64,000 bases of DNA, taken from contig NZ_LT559262.1 of the NCBI RefSeq assembly GCF_900083545.1, positions 2,389,673-2,453,672 on the forward strand. Direction: 5' to 3'. A model generated the notes under the pieces. It saw only the letters and a list, made by a program, of their open reading frames with translations, ran no database searches and had not been told where the DNA came from. This document shows positions 1 through 7,734 of the stretch, in pieces (within the stretch, counting starts at the first letter, position 1; every line of letters begins with the position of its first letter). The DNA comes from Alistipes provencensis (GTDB lineage Bacteria > Bacteroidota > Bacteroidia > Bacteroidales > Rikenellaceae). Both the position numbers and the translations under genes were made by a program.

Positions 1-805
1 CACGGTATTTGCGGGCGATGTTCCGCTGGGCGCCGGCATGTCGTCGTCGGCGGCGCTGGAGTCGACCTACGCCTTTGCGCTGAACGACCTTTACAACTGC
101 GGCATCGACAAGTTCGAGCTGGCGAAGATCGGCCAGTCCACCGAGCACAACTACTGCGGCGTGAACTGCGGCATCATGGACCAGTTCGCGTCGGTATTCG
201 GCAAGAAGGGCAACCTGATTCGTCTGGACTGCCGTTCGCTGGAGTATGCCTATTTCCCGTTCGACCCGAAGGGTTACAAGCTCGTCCTGCTGGATTCGCG
301 CGTGAAGCACGAGTTGGTGGGTTCGCCCTACAACGACCGCCGCGCGTCGTGCGAGCGTGTGGCCAAGATGCTGGGACAGGAGTTCCTGCGCGGCGCCACG
401 ATGGAGCAGTTGGACGCCATCAAGGATAAGATTTCGGAGGAGGACTACAAGCGTGCCCGCTATGTGATCGGCGAGGAGAAGCGCGTGCTGGATGTCTGCG
501 AGGCGCTCGAGAAGGGCGACTACGAGACCGTCGGCGAGCGGATGTACGAGACCCACTGGGGCATGTCGAAGGACTACGAAGTGTCGTGCGAGGAGCTGGA
601 TTTTCTGGCCACGGTGGCCAAGGAGTGCGGCGTGAGCGGTTCGCGCATCATGGGCGGCGGCTTCGGCGGCTGCACGATCAATCTGGTGAAGGATTCGCTT
701 TATGACAACTTCATCGCCACGGCCAAGGAGAAGTTCAACGCCAAATACGGCCACGAACCCAAGGTTTACGAAGTGGTGATCTCCGACGGTTCGCGCCGCT
801 TGTAA
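1..805 (+). CDS. galK: Galactokinase, 3' part (5' end outside window)
   Basis: This is the C-terminal 267 residues of galactokinase, which phosphorylates alpha-D-galactose at C1 with ATP in the cytoplasmic Leloir pathway. The frame is open from base 2. The GHMP-kinase ATP-binding motif PLGAGMSSSAALE appears almost at once, followed by the catalytic-Asp segment CGIMDQF and the C-terminal GHMP glycine motif GSRIMGGGFGGC. Family members are about 380 residues long, so roughly 115 N-terminal residues lie upstream of the window; the ATG at 38 sits inside the ATP motif and cannot be the start. Nothing follows on the same strand, and the next gene is convergent. Identity is secure; the upstream operon partners cannot be seen. 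Confidence 0.95.
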   Translation, partial: TVFAGDVPLGAGMSSSAALESTYAFALNDLYNCGIDKFELAKIGQSTEHNYCGVNCGIMDQFASVFGKKGNLIRLDCRSLEYAYFPFDPKGYKLVLLDSRVKHELVGSPYNDRRASCERVAKMLGQEFLRGATMEQLDAIKDKISEEDYKRARYVIGEEKRVLDVCEALEKGDYETVGERMYETHWGMSKDYEVSCEELDFLATVAKECGVSGSRIMGGGFGGCTINLVKDSLYDNFIATAKEKFNAKYGHEPKVYEVVISDGSRRL

Positions 806-843
806 TTTTCGATTCTCACGGGCATCTTCCGCCCTGCCTTGTT

Positions 844-885
844 CGGCCCGAACGGGAAATACTTCGGTATGTCCCGTCCGGGCCG
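844..885. terminator. Interrupted hairpin between galK and the convergent GNAT gene
   Basis: An imperfect stem CGGCCCG..CGGG..TAC pairs with GTA..CCCG..CGGGCCG across a TTCG tetraloop. It lies 38 bases after the galK stop in a convergent gap. No T-run follows, so intrinsic termination is only suggested. Confidence 0.35.
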
Positions 886-918
886 GACTGCGTTAGGTTG
901 GAATCTGCTCCGCGATAA

Positions 919-1452
919 TCAAAAATTCAGGATTTTTTGCAGCATCACTTCATCGTGATAGCCGTCGGGCCGCCATATCCAGTCGCGTTTGACGCCGATC
1001 TCGGTGAATCCCGCGTTGCGGAACAGCCTCAGACTGGCCTCGTTGTCGGCTCCGACGTTGCACCACAACTGGTGTGCGCGCAGCGTATCGTGTGCGTAGC
1101 GGCAGAGGGTCTCCACGGCGTCGGAGGCGTAGCCGCGCCCCCGGTCGCTCTGCTCGTAGATGAGGATGCCGACGCCCGCCCGGCGCTGGATCGGGTCGTA
1201 TTCGAACAGGTCGATGGCCCCGACCGGCCGCGCGCTCAGCAGGGTTTCGACGATCAGCCGCAGTTGCCCGTCGCAGAGCACTCCGATGACGTCCTGATGC
1301 CGTTCGACGAAACGCTGCATCTGGTGGCGCGAAAACGGCTCTGTCGTGCCGCTGACCGCCCAGATGTCGCAGTCGTTCTCCCACATATACATCAGGTCGG
1401 CATCCTCCGGCTCCACGGCCCGCAGGCGGATGGTTTTCCCTTCGATATTCAT
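919..1452 (-). CDS. GNAT-family N-acetyltransferase (SpeG/RimJ-like)
   Basis: A 177-residue cytoplasmic acetyl-CoA-dependent N-acetyltransferase of the GNAT fold. The opening IEGKTIRLRAVEPEDADLMY is typical of the RimJ/SpeG branch. The acetyl-CoA-binding motif A is readable around residues 95-125 (RAGVGILIYEQSDRGRGYASDAV), and the C-terminal beta-bulge region NEASLRLFRNAGFTEIG follows. I chose the ATG at 1452 because the family homology starts there; the frame runs open 19 codons further upstream without recognisable sequence. Substrate is unknown: similarity to spermidine and to ribosomal-protein acetyltransferases does not separate the options. It stands alone, with a structured repeat upstream. 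Confidence 0.85.
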   Translation of the reverse strand: MNIEGKTIRLRAVEPEDADLMYMWENDCDIWAVSGTTEPFSRHQMQRFVERHQDVIGVLCDGQLRLIVETLLSARPVGAIDLFEYDPIQRRAGVGILIYEQSDRGRGYASDAVETLCRYAHDTLRAHQLWCNVGADNEASLRLFRNAGFTEIGVKRDWIWRPDGYHDEVMLQKILNF

Positions 1453-1510
1453 TCCTGTTGAATTTTCGATTCGACGAATGTTAGCACTGATCTTGCCGCG
1501 GAGCGGCACT

Positions 1511-1574
1511 CAAGCCCCCGCCGAGGCGGGGGTATGGGGGTGGGTCAGATTTATAAACGGCGCCATCGGCGCCG
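1511..1574 (-). repeat. Dispersed two-hairpin intergenic repeat, copy A
   Basis: Read on the minus strand this copy has hairpin 1 (CGGCGCC-GAT-GGCGCCG), a conserved linker TTTATAAATCTGACCCACC, and hairpin 2 (CCCCCGCC-TC-GGCGGGGG) ending GCTTG. It aligns over its whole length with copies at 7623-7688 and 60490-60554. It starts about 50 bases beyond the stop codon of the ROK regulator. It may help terminate or stabilise that transcript, but its conservation in three unrelated gaps argues for a mobile or structural repeat family. Confidence 0.75.
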
Positions 1575-1623
1575 ATTATACAGCGATTCGGAGCGTGACG
1601 GATCAGAAAGTCCCGGAACGCGC

Positions 1624-2853
1624 CTATAGCCCTATTATCTTGTTTCGTATGAGCATCGCCACGCCCCAAGCGTTGGCGTTCTCGGTCATTTTCGAGACGC
1701 GGAACTTGGTGTCCTTGTAGACCAGATTGAGCGAATATTTGTTCGTCGCCGACTTCAGCGGCAGCATGATGTAGTCGCCCGCTGCCGCGAGGTTGCCGCC
1801 GACGATGACCGTCTCGGGGTTGAAGGTATTGATCAGGAAAGCCACGGCCTTGCCGACCTTCTCGCCGGCCTCCTCGATCAGCTCGATCGAGAGGTTGTCG
1901 TCGTTCTTCGCCGCGGCGATGATGTCGTCGATATGGATGGTCTTCTGCTGGTCGTATTTCTCGCGCAGGATGGTGTTCACGCCGTTCTGGATCAGGTGGC
2001 ACATCTTGTCCTCGATGGCGATACCCGAAACCTCGGTCTCGAGGCAGCCCTTCTTGCCGCACGAGCAGATGATCTCGTTGTCGAAGAACGGAATGTGCCC
2101 GAACTCGCCCGCGAAACCGCTCTTGCCGTAATATAACTGCCCGTCGACCACGATGCCGATGGCCACGCCGCGGCCCATGTGGAGGTACAGCACGTTGCTC
2201 TCGTCCTTCGACTTGCCGCAGGTGTACTCGGCGTAGCACCGGGCGCGGGTGTCGTTCTCCAGCAGCACGCGGAGGCCGACGCGCTCCTCGAGCACCTCAC
2301 GCAGCGACTGTTCGCTCGTGGTGAAATATTTGTAGCTGCGGCCCGTGTCGGGATTCACGCGGCCCGTCATGCAGACGCCCAGTCCGAGTATCTTTCCGCG
2401 GTCGATGCCGCACGAAGCGATGAAATTCTCGATGTTCGTGCAGATGCGCTCGATGCACTGCGGACGGTCCAACAGTTCGAACGTGAAGTCGTTCTCCTCC
2501 TTGATGATGTTGTTCTGCAGGTCGGTGATCAGAAAGCGCATGTTGTCGCGGCCGACATTCACGCCGGCGAAGTAGATCGCCGAATTGGCCAGTCCGAAGA
2601 TGTTGGGGCGCCGTCCGCCCGGGGTTTCCACTTTGCCCAGATCCGTTACGATGTTCTCGTCGACGAGTTCCTGCACCAGCTTGGTGATTGTCGGAACGCT
2701 GATATGCAGCTCTTTGGTCAGTTCCGAAAGCGTGCATTCGCCGTTGACGGCCATATGCGCGATGATGTTGCGCTTGATGATGCTGTTTTTGTGGGAAATG
2801 CCCTTCAGGGCATCGTCTTCGTGTTTGTTGAAAAATTCGGTCAGTGATGTCAT
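1624..2853 (-). CDS. ROK-family transcriptional regulator (NagC/XylR type)
   Basis: A 409-residue sugar-responsive repressor. Residues 20-85 form a MarR-like winged helix (KRNIIAHMAVNGECTLSELT, then the recognition segment ISVPTITKLVQELVDENIV). The rest is a ROK domain, with the zinc-site His in GEFGHIPFF and the cysteine cluster CSCGKKGCLE around residues 265-285. ROK regulators of this layout bind a sugar or sugar phosphate and release DNA. I chose the ATG at 2853; the frame stays open 20 codons upstream but through AT-rich, non-conserved sequence. It lies near galactokinase, but the target sugar cannot be read from the sequence. It is transcribed alone. Confidence 0.9.
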   Translation of the reverse strand: MTSLTEFFNKHEDDALKGISHKNSIIKRNIIAHMAVNGECTLSELTKELHISVPTITKLVQELVDENIVTDLGKVETPGGRRPNIFGLANSAIYFAGVNVGRDNMRFLITDLQNNIIKEENDFTFELLDRPQCIERICTNIENFIASCGIDRGKILGLGVCMTGRVNPDTGRSYKYFTTSEQSLREVLEERVGLRVLLENDTRARCYAEYTCGKSKDESNVLYLHMGRGVAIGIVVDGQLYYGKSGFAGEFGHIPFFDNEIICSCGKKGCLETEVSGIAIEDKMCHLIQNGVNTILREKYDQQKTIHIDDIIAAAKNDDNLSIELIEEAGEKVGKAVAFLINTFNPETVIVGGNLAAAGDYIMLPLKSATNKYSLNLVYKDTKFRVSKMTENANAWGVAMLIRNKIIGL

Positions 2854-2960
2854 CCGTGCAGTCTCATTTTTAACTAACTCTGCAAATATAACGAGTTTAT
2901 TTAATAAATGCAACCAATTTTTAATAAAATTTAATAAATTTTGTTTCGGAATGGGATATA

Positions 2961-2997
2961 AAAAATTAACGCGCTGATAACCAGCGCGTTAATTTTT
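2961..2997 (-). terminator. Intrinsic terminator after fabD
   Basis: A perfect 16-bp inverted repeat (2961-2976 and 2982-2997) with a 5-base loop; the outer AAAAATT/AATTTTT arms supply the T-run. It lies 18 bases past the fabD stop and insulates the ROK regulator gene downstream. Confidence 0.85.
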
Positions 2998-3015
2998 AGA
3001 TATGCGTTCCCTTTT

Positions 3016-3897
3016 TTACAGCGTCGCTTTCGACTCCACGGCTGCGTTGGCGTCCACCTTGCGGATGAGGCCTTGCAGGACGGTGCCGGGACCGAGCTCG
3101 GTGAACTCCGTCACGCCGTCGGCCAGCATGTTCTTGACGATGTAGGTCCAGCGCACGGGAGCCGTCAGTTGGGCGATCAGGTTGGCCTTGATGGCGGCGG
3201 GATCGGTGTAGGGCTTGGCGTCCACGTTCTGGTAGATCGGGCATACGGGCGTCTGGAACGGCGCCTCGGCGATGGCTTTTTCGAGCTCCTGCTTGGCGGG
3301 CTCCATCAGCGGCGAGTGGAACGCACCGCCCACGGGCAGGCGCAGGGCGCGGCGGGCGCCGGCGGCCTTGGCTTTTTCACAGGCGGCTTCCACGGCCTCC
3401 ACGGCTCCCGAGATGACCAACTGGCCCGGGCAGTTGTAGTTGGCGGCGACGACTACGCCGTCGGTCGATGCGCAGATCTCCTCGACCACGCTGTCCTCGA
3501 GGCCGAGGATGGCGGCCATCGTGCCGGGCTGTGCCTCGCAGGCGGCCTGCATGGCCATGGCACGCTTCGAAACGAGTTTCAGTCCGTCCTCGAACGAGAG
3601 GGCTCCGGCGACCACGAGGGCCGAGAATTCGCCTAAGGAGTGCCCGGCGGCGGCATCGGGCTTCACACCCAGTGCCTTGGCCATGATGACCGAGTGGAGG
3701 AATACGGCGGGCTGGGTGACTTTGGTCTGCTTCAGCTCCTCGTCCGTGCCGGCGAACATGATGTCGGTGATGCGGAACCCGAGGATCTCGTTGGCCTTCT
3801 CGAAGAGTTCCTTCGCAGCCGGAACATTGTCGTAGAGGTCCTTGCCCATGCCGACGGCCTGAGCTCCCTGACCCGGAAATACATATGCGTGCTTCAT
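3016..3897 (-). CDS. fabD: Malonyl-CoA:ACP transacylase
   Basis: A 293-residue cytoplasmic enzyme that moves malonyl groups from CoA to acyl carrier protein to start type II fatty acid synthesis. The N-terminal YVFPGQGAQAVGMGKDLY and the nucleophile elbow GHSLGEFSAL (Ser near residue 90) are diagnostic. The catalytic His lies in GGAFHSPLM (about residue 200) and the C-terminal GPGTVLQGL is also present. Length matches the family. It is monocistronic here: a terminator follows it, and a divergent riboswitch promoter lies just upstream, so it is a housekeeping gene between two accessory units. Confidence 0.97.
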   Translation of the reverse strand: MKHAYVFPGQGAQAVGMGKDLYDNVPAAKELFEKANEILGFRITDIMFAGTDEELKQTKVTQPAVFLHSVIMAKALGVKPDAAAGHSLGEFSALVVAGALSFEDGLKLVSKRAMAMQAACEAQPGTMAAILGLEDSVVEEICASTDGVVVAANYNCPGQLVISGAVEAVEAACEKAKAAGARRALRLPVGGAFHSPLMEPAKQELEKAIAEAPFQTPVCPIYQNVDAKPYTDPAAIKANLIAQLTAPVRWTYIVKNMLADGVTEFTELGPGTVLQGLIRKVDANAAVESKATL

Positions 3898-3927
3898 AAT
3901 TTTTCGCGTTTTTTACGTTTGCGGGGG

Positions 3928-3935
3928 CAAAGATA
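3928..3935 (-). promoter_or_regulatory. Candidate fabD promoter, -7 element
   Basis: TATCTTTG on the minus strand matches the Bacteroidota -7 consensus TAnnTTTG. Initiation about 7 bases downstream would give a leader of roughly 25 nt before the fabD ATG. No convincing -33 element is visible. Confidence 0.6.
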
Positions 3936-3948
3936 CGAATTTATTTTC

Positions 3949-3956
3949 TATTTTTG
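3949..3956 (+). promoter_or_regulatory. Candidate promoter of the cobalamin riboswitch, -7 element
   Basis: TATTTTTG matches TAnnTTTG and lies just upstream of the riboswitch P1 region, placing initiation near 3963. It is back to back with the fabD promoter; the two -7 boxes are 13 bases apart. Confidence 0.65.
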
Positions 3957-3961
3957 TGCCG

Positions 3962-4135
3962 CAATGGTTCACAAAGGGCCGGGCAAGGCCCCGTGTGATG
4001 AAAAGGGAATGCCGTGAAAATCGGCAGCAGTTCCCGCTGCTGTAAGTTCCGCGAATTGCCGCAACACGCTGAAGCCACTGGTCGCAGGACCGGGAAGGCG
4101 TTGCGGCAGGGACGAGCCAGAAGACCTGCCTTGCA
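3962..4135 (+). promoter_or_regulatory. Cobalamin (AdoCbl) riboswitch 1
   Basis: The conserved core of a cobalamin aptamer is readable in order: GGTTCAC near the start, GAAAAGGGAATGCCGTGAAA (L2/J region), CAGTTCCCGCTGCTGTAA, then GAAGCCACTG, GGGAAGG, and the B12 box AGCCAGAAGACCTGCC at 4115-4130. A short hairpin CTCC-CTCA-GGAG and a T7 run (4157-4163) follow and could act as an attenuator. The only gene downstream is the lipoprotein at 4325. In Bacteroidota such elements repress B12-uptake genes when cobalamin is plentiful. Confidence 0.95.
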
Positions 4136-4324
4136 ATCTCCCTCAGGAGGAGAATCTTTTTTTCGAGCGCATCTGCGGAGAACGGAGCATCGTGGGGTTT
4201 TGTGGCCGGGCCACGGAACGGCGGCCCAAGGGCGGCCAGAGCCGAAAAAGAGATTCGATTCCGGGAGGTTCCGGGACCGGATTTTTTATTTTACGAACAT
4301 ATCAAAACCCAAAAAAACAAAGAC
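4136..4324 (+). other. Riboswitch expression-platform leader
   Basis: Leader between the B12 box and the ATG at 4325. It holds the small hairpin and T7 run described for the riboswitch, then a GC-rich stretch with GGGCCACGG/CCGCCC-type self-complementarity, and an A-rich segment directly before the start codon. No gene is seen here. Confidence 0.5.
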
Positions 4325-5098
4325 ATGAAAAAATTTCTTGTTACTCCCTTTCTTTTCGTATTGGCAGCGGCGGCTTTCGTGGGCTGCGACGATAACGAAT
4401 ACATCTATTACGAGCTTCCCGATGAAGCTCGGGTGATCGACTTCGAAGGCGCCAACCTCGGCACCGACGGCTTTATCTGGGGCAAAGGTCAGGCTACGGA
4501 GCAGGACGACACCGACTGGCAGGGCCAGCCGATCAGATCGGATATTTATTACGGCCCGATCTATACGGAGAAAGAGGCGCAGATTTATACCTATTATTCG
4601 GATAACGGGCATTCGGTGGATAGCTGGGGCGGCATGGTCGTTTCGAATCACAAGGACAAGAAGACCGAAGACTATACCAACGACAAGAGCGTCTACGGCG
4701 ACGGAGGCGCCGACGGTTCGGCCCAGTTCGCTGCTATTTATTATTCGGAGTATACACCGAACGGCAAGGGTATTCCGACCGTCAATTTTCTGGGCGGCGT
4801 AAAGCCCGTATCGGTGGCTGTGGCCAACATGACCTATCTTTATCTCTATTTCAAAGGTTCGGCGCCGGCAACGCTCGTCGATGTGAAAGCTGTCATTACG
4901 GGTTACAACAGCGGCATTAAAACCGGAGAGGTTACCGTAATGCTGGCTGACAAGGCTTCGGGAACGGTGAAGTCGGGCTGGGAGACGGTCGATCTGTCGT
5001 CGCTCGGAACGGTTACTTCGCTGACCTTTACAGTATCGACGACCGACTATATGTGTCCGACTTATTTTGCCATCGACAACTTGGCTTACGAGAAGTAG
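4325..5098 (+). CDS. DUF4465-type cell-surface lipoprotein (BtuH-like, putative B12 binding)
   Basis: A 257-residue lipoprotein. The signal peptide MKKFLVTPFLFVLAAAAF ends in the lipobox FVGC (Cys near residue 21) followed by acidic residues (DDNE), as in surface-exported Bacteroidota lipoproteins. The mature part is an all-beta, aromatic-rich domain with the DUF4465 hallmarks YYGPIYTEKEAQIYTYYSDN, SWGGMVVSNHKD, a GSAQFA segment and a C-terminal FAIDNLAYEK. From memory of the literature, DUF4465 proteins under cobalamin riboswitches include BtuH, a surface B12-binding protein; I infer the same role here. The riboswitch directly upstream is strong independent support. No BtuB receptor is adjacent, so it would act as a satellite capture protein. 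The start is fixed by the signal peptide. Confidence 0.85.
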   Translation: MKKFLVTPFLFVLAAAAFVGCDDNEYIYYELPDEARVIDFEGANLGTDGFIWGKGQATEQDDTDWQGQPIRSDIYYGPIYTEKEAQIYTYYSDNGHSVDSWGGMVVSNHKDKKTEDYTNDKSVYGDGGADGSAQFAAIYYSEYTPNGKGIPTVNFLGGVKPVSVAVANMTYLYLYFKGSAPATLVDVKAVITGYNSGIKTGEVTVMLADKASGTVKSGWETVDLSSLGTVTSLTFTVSTTDYMCPTYFAIDNLAYEK

Positions 5099-5120
5099 GC
5101 CGCGAAAACGGTTTGTTATC

Positions 5121-5154
5121 AAAACCCCCGCAAGGAGAGCCTTGCGGGGGTTTT
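5121..5154. terminator. Bidirectional terminator between convergent genes
   Basis: A perfect 15-bp stem (5121-5135 with 5140-5154), AAAACCCCCGCAAGG over an AGAG loop, with A/T-rich arms giving T-runs on both strands. It serves the lipoprotein on plus and the rha operon on minus. Confidence 0.85.
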
Positions 5155-5174
5155 GTTTTCTGGGGTGCCGGGGG

Positions 5175-6755
5175 TCAGAGCTGCGTGAGCACGATGACGC
5201 TGTGGGCCCTGACGCCGACGCAGAACGTGCCGTCGAGGTTCTCGAGTTGCAGTGACGGGGCGATCTGTTCGTCGCCGTCGGGCAGCCGCCTCTCCTCATA
5301 GGTATAGACCTTGCAGTCCGACATGCCGCCGCGGAGCGTATTTTTCAGGTCGAAACTCAGGTCCTGCCCCGTGGCGTTGGCGATCACATAGGTCCAGCGG
5401 CCGTCGGCCGTGCGGATGGCCGTTCCGGCCGCGAATTCGCTGCCGAGGTTGAGCGGATAGACCTCCGAGCCTTTGCGCACGAAGCGCGTCAGCAGCGAAT
5501 AGGCATAGTACTGCGGCCGCGGTTGGTAGTCGCTCGTCAGCCGGTCGTAGACGTTCGGGTCGGGGTCCTGACGATAGGCGATGCGCATGTAACGCCACAT
5601 TCCCAACTGCTGCATCGCGGCATAAGGCTCGTTGCGGCCGTAATACTGGTCGATGAGGCTCCAGTAACTCGTGCCGACGGCTCCTGCGTTGAGGAAATTC
5701 ACCACGAGCCGCGCCATCAGCACACCCCGCTCGTAAAGGTCGATGTCCGTCTGGCGCGTGGCGCCGACGCACTGGTTCGATCCGAACTCCCCGACGAAGT
5801 GGTTTTTCCCCGCTTTGGCGGCCGCGGCCACATTGGCCTCCTCCCACGCGAGGATCGTGCGGTTGGGGGTGTCGTAACCGAAGATGTAGGTGTGGCTGTT
5901 GAACAGGTCGGCCTCCTGCGCCAAATCCCGGGCGCATCCCTCGAGGAAGAAACGCCGCGTGTCGGTGTTGTCCGAGAGGTTCAGATGTACCTTGTCGCGG
6001 ATTCCGTCCGTGCGCAGGCGCCGGTCGAGGACCTTGGCCAGCGGAATGTAGCGTTCGAGCGGAATGATGTTGCCGTCGGGTTCGTTGAAGGGCGTCAGCT
6101 CCTTGATGCAGGTGTAGCCCCGCCGCTCGATCAGGTGTTTGGCCACGGTCGAGAAACTCTCGGCGAACTCCTCGTTGCTGGCGGGTTCCACGACCCAGTT
6201 CGTCCCTTCGGACGAGCAGAGGAAGTGGCGCTTCACGCCGGCATAGGCCGGATCGAGCAGGTCGCAGTAGGTGGGGCATCCCCACAGCACGAGCGTCACG
6301 TCGGCGCCCATCTCCTGTGCGACGTCCAGCACCTTGTAGAGCGACTGCATCTCGGCCGATTCGAATGTGAAACGGTCGAGGGCCGCGACGTCGGGATCGC
6401 CGTTGTCGTTGACGGGCTCCCACCAATGGGGCAGCAGCATCACGCGGAAGCGCTGGATGCCCATTTTGCGGATGCGCGGCACGACGATCTCATCCCAGTC
6501 CGAAGCTTTCGCCCCGTCGCGGCGGGTGACGTTCTGCGACAGGAAATGCGGGTCGAGCTCCACGCCCAGCCCGACGAGCGTGACGCCCGTCGAACGGCCG
6601 ACGCTCACTTCGAGACTTGCGTTGCGCTCATAACCCGGCGTGCGGGTGGATTCAGGCAGGCGTTCGTCACCTTTGGGCTCTGCCGAAGATGCCGAACATC
6701 CGGCGAGCGCCAGCAGGGCCAGCAGGAACATCCGGACGGGTTTCGTCTGTCTCAT
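5175..6755 (-). CDS. Secreted clan GH-A glycoside hydrolase-like lipoprotein
   Basis: A 526-residue lipoprotein (MFLLALLALAGC, lipobox Cys at residue 20). The body looks like a TIM barrel of clan GH-A. The putative acid/base Glu is in TPFNEPDG (E225) after strand 4, and the putative nucleophile is in VGEFGSNQ (E323) after strand 7. A C-terminal beta domain (about 420-526, IRTADGRWTYVIANATGQ) resembles the small sandwich of GH30/GH39/GH5-type enzymes. I cannot assign a family or substrate. It is the last gene of the rha operon, starting 7 bases past the rhaD stop, so it may release rhamnose-containing or neighbouring sugars. The sequence continues unbroken to the end with both catalytic Glu present. 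Confidence 0.75.
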   Translation of the reverse strand: MRQTKPVRMFLLALLALAGCSASSAEPKGDERLPESTRTPGYERNASLEVSVGRSTGVTLVGLGVELDPHFLSQNVTRRDGAKASDWDEIVVPRIRKMGIQRFRVMLLPHWWEPVNDNGDPDVAALDRFTFESAEMQSLYKVLDVAQEMGADVTLVLWGCPTYCDLLDPAYAGVKRHFLCSSEGTNWVVEPASNEEFAESFSTVAKHLIERRGYTCIKELTPFNEPDGNIIPLERYIPLAKVLDRRLRTDGIRDKVHLNLSDNTDTRRFFLEGCARDLAQEADLFNSHTYIFGYDTPNRTILAWEEANVAAAAKAGKNHFVGEFGSNQCVGATRQTDIDLYERGVLMARLVVNFLNAGAVGTSYWSLIDQYYGRNEPYAAMQQLGMWRYMRIAYRQDPDPNVYDRLTSDYQPRPQYYAYSLLTRFVRKGSEVYPLNLGSEFAAGTAIRTADGRWTYVIANATGQDLSFDLKNTLRGGMSDCKVYTYEERRLPDGDEQIAPSLQLENLDGTFCVGVRAHSVIVLTQL

Positions 6756-6762
6756 ATCCGTA

Positions 6763-7566
6763 TCAGAGGTTGAAGGCGCGTTTGAGTTCGTCCATCTGCT
6801 CCTGCGTGGTGCCCGTCGGTTCGAAACCCATCGACTTGGCCGTCAGGTAGATCTGCGCCGATTTCGAAAGCACGTCTACTTGGTCGAACGCCTCCATGAT
6901 GTCGGGGCCCACGGCGCAGACGCCGTGTTTCTCCCACATCACCACGTCGTATTCCTTCAACTGTTCGATCGTGGCTTCGGCCAGCTCGGTGGAGCTGGGC
7001 ATCTTGTAGGGCACGATGCCCAGCCCTTTGGGGCAGAAGGCCCGCGTCTCGGGGATCATCGACCACAGCAGGTTCGTGAGCACGTCCTTGGCCAGAAACG
7101 CCGGGTTGTGGGTCATGGCGATGAGGTCGATCGGGTGGGTGTGGACGGCGGCGGTGTAGCCGTTGCCCGTGGCGATCATCTGGTCGTGCATCGCCAGATG
7201 CGAAGCCAGCTCGGAAGTCGGCTTCACGGGGTTGTCGGCGATGATCTCGTACGACGCGCAGTCGTCGAGGATGCGGATCACCGAACCGTTCTCCATCGGC
7301 CGCCGTGCGAGGTCGCGCATGCGGCGGTTGGTGCCCTTGCAGAAGAAATAGCACCCTTTGAGGTGGGGCAGCGTCATGCCGAATGCGACCGGGGCGCTGA
7401 TCGGGGCCATCGAGCGGACGGCGTCGTCGGCATAGGCCGTGACGTTGACCGTGATGTTGCCGCCGTTGCGCTCGGCCCAGCCTTTCTGCCAGAGATAGCT
7501 GGCGACTTCGGCGACTTCGGCCACCCGGCGGGCCAGTTCGGGACGATTTTCGAGTATCGATTTCAT
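6763..7566 (-). CDS. rhaD: Rhamnulose-1-phosphate aldolase
   Basis: A 267-residue class II (zinc) aldolase that cleaves L-rhamnulose 1-phosphate to dihydroxyacetone phosphate and L-lactaldehyde in the cytoplasm. The N-terminal KGWAERNGGNITVN, the substrate loop GTNRRMRDL, and the zinc-binding HTHP (AAVHTHPIDLIAM, about residue 143) are typical, as is the third ligand region WEKHGVCAVG (about 214). Length fits E. coli RhaD (274 residues). It is in the rhaB-rhaA-rhaT-rhaD order on the minus strand. The 168-base gap upstream of it contains a dispersed repeat. Confidence 0.95.
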   Translation of the reverse strand: MKSILENRPELARRVAEVAEVASYLWQKGWAERNGGNITVNVTAYADDAVRSMAPISAPVAFGMTLPHLKGCYFFCKGTNRRMRDLARRPMENGSVIRILDDCASYEIIADNPVKPTSELASHLAMHDQMIATGNGYTAAVHTHPIDLIAMTHNPAFLAKDVLTNLLWSMIPETRAFCPKGLGIVPYKMPSSTELAEATIEQLKEYDVVMWEKHGVCAVGPDIMEAFDQVDVLSKSAQIYLTAKSMGFEPTGTTQEQMDELKRAFNL

Positions 7567-7622
7567 AATATTAAGAGTTAAGTTGTATAATCAGGCCGCT
7601 TTGCATGTCGGTCGGCTGTTTT

Positions 7623-7688
7623 CGCTGCCTTTGGCAGCGTTTGCAAATCGGACCCACCCCCAAACCCCCGCCTCAGGCAGGGGCTTGG
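7623..7688 (+). repeat. Dispersed two-hairpin intergenic repeat, copy B
   Basis: Hairpin 1 CGCTGCC-TTT-GGCAGCG, linker TTTGCAAATCGGACCCACC, then hairpin 2 (CCCCCGCC-TCA-GGCAGGGG) ending GCTTGG. It lies inside the rha operon between rhaT and rhaD, in the orientation opposite to transcription. Compared with copy A the hairpin-1 arms differ but stay paired, a covariation sign. Confidence 0.75.
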
Positions 7689-7734
7689 TGCCGCGATGCG
7701 GCAAAATTGGCATTTTGGGCGGCTGATCGATCAT

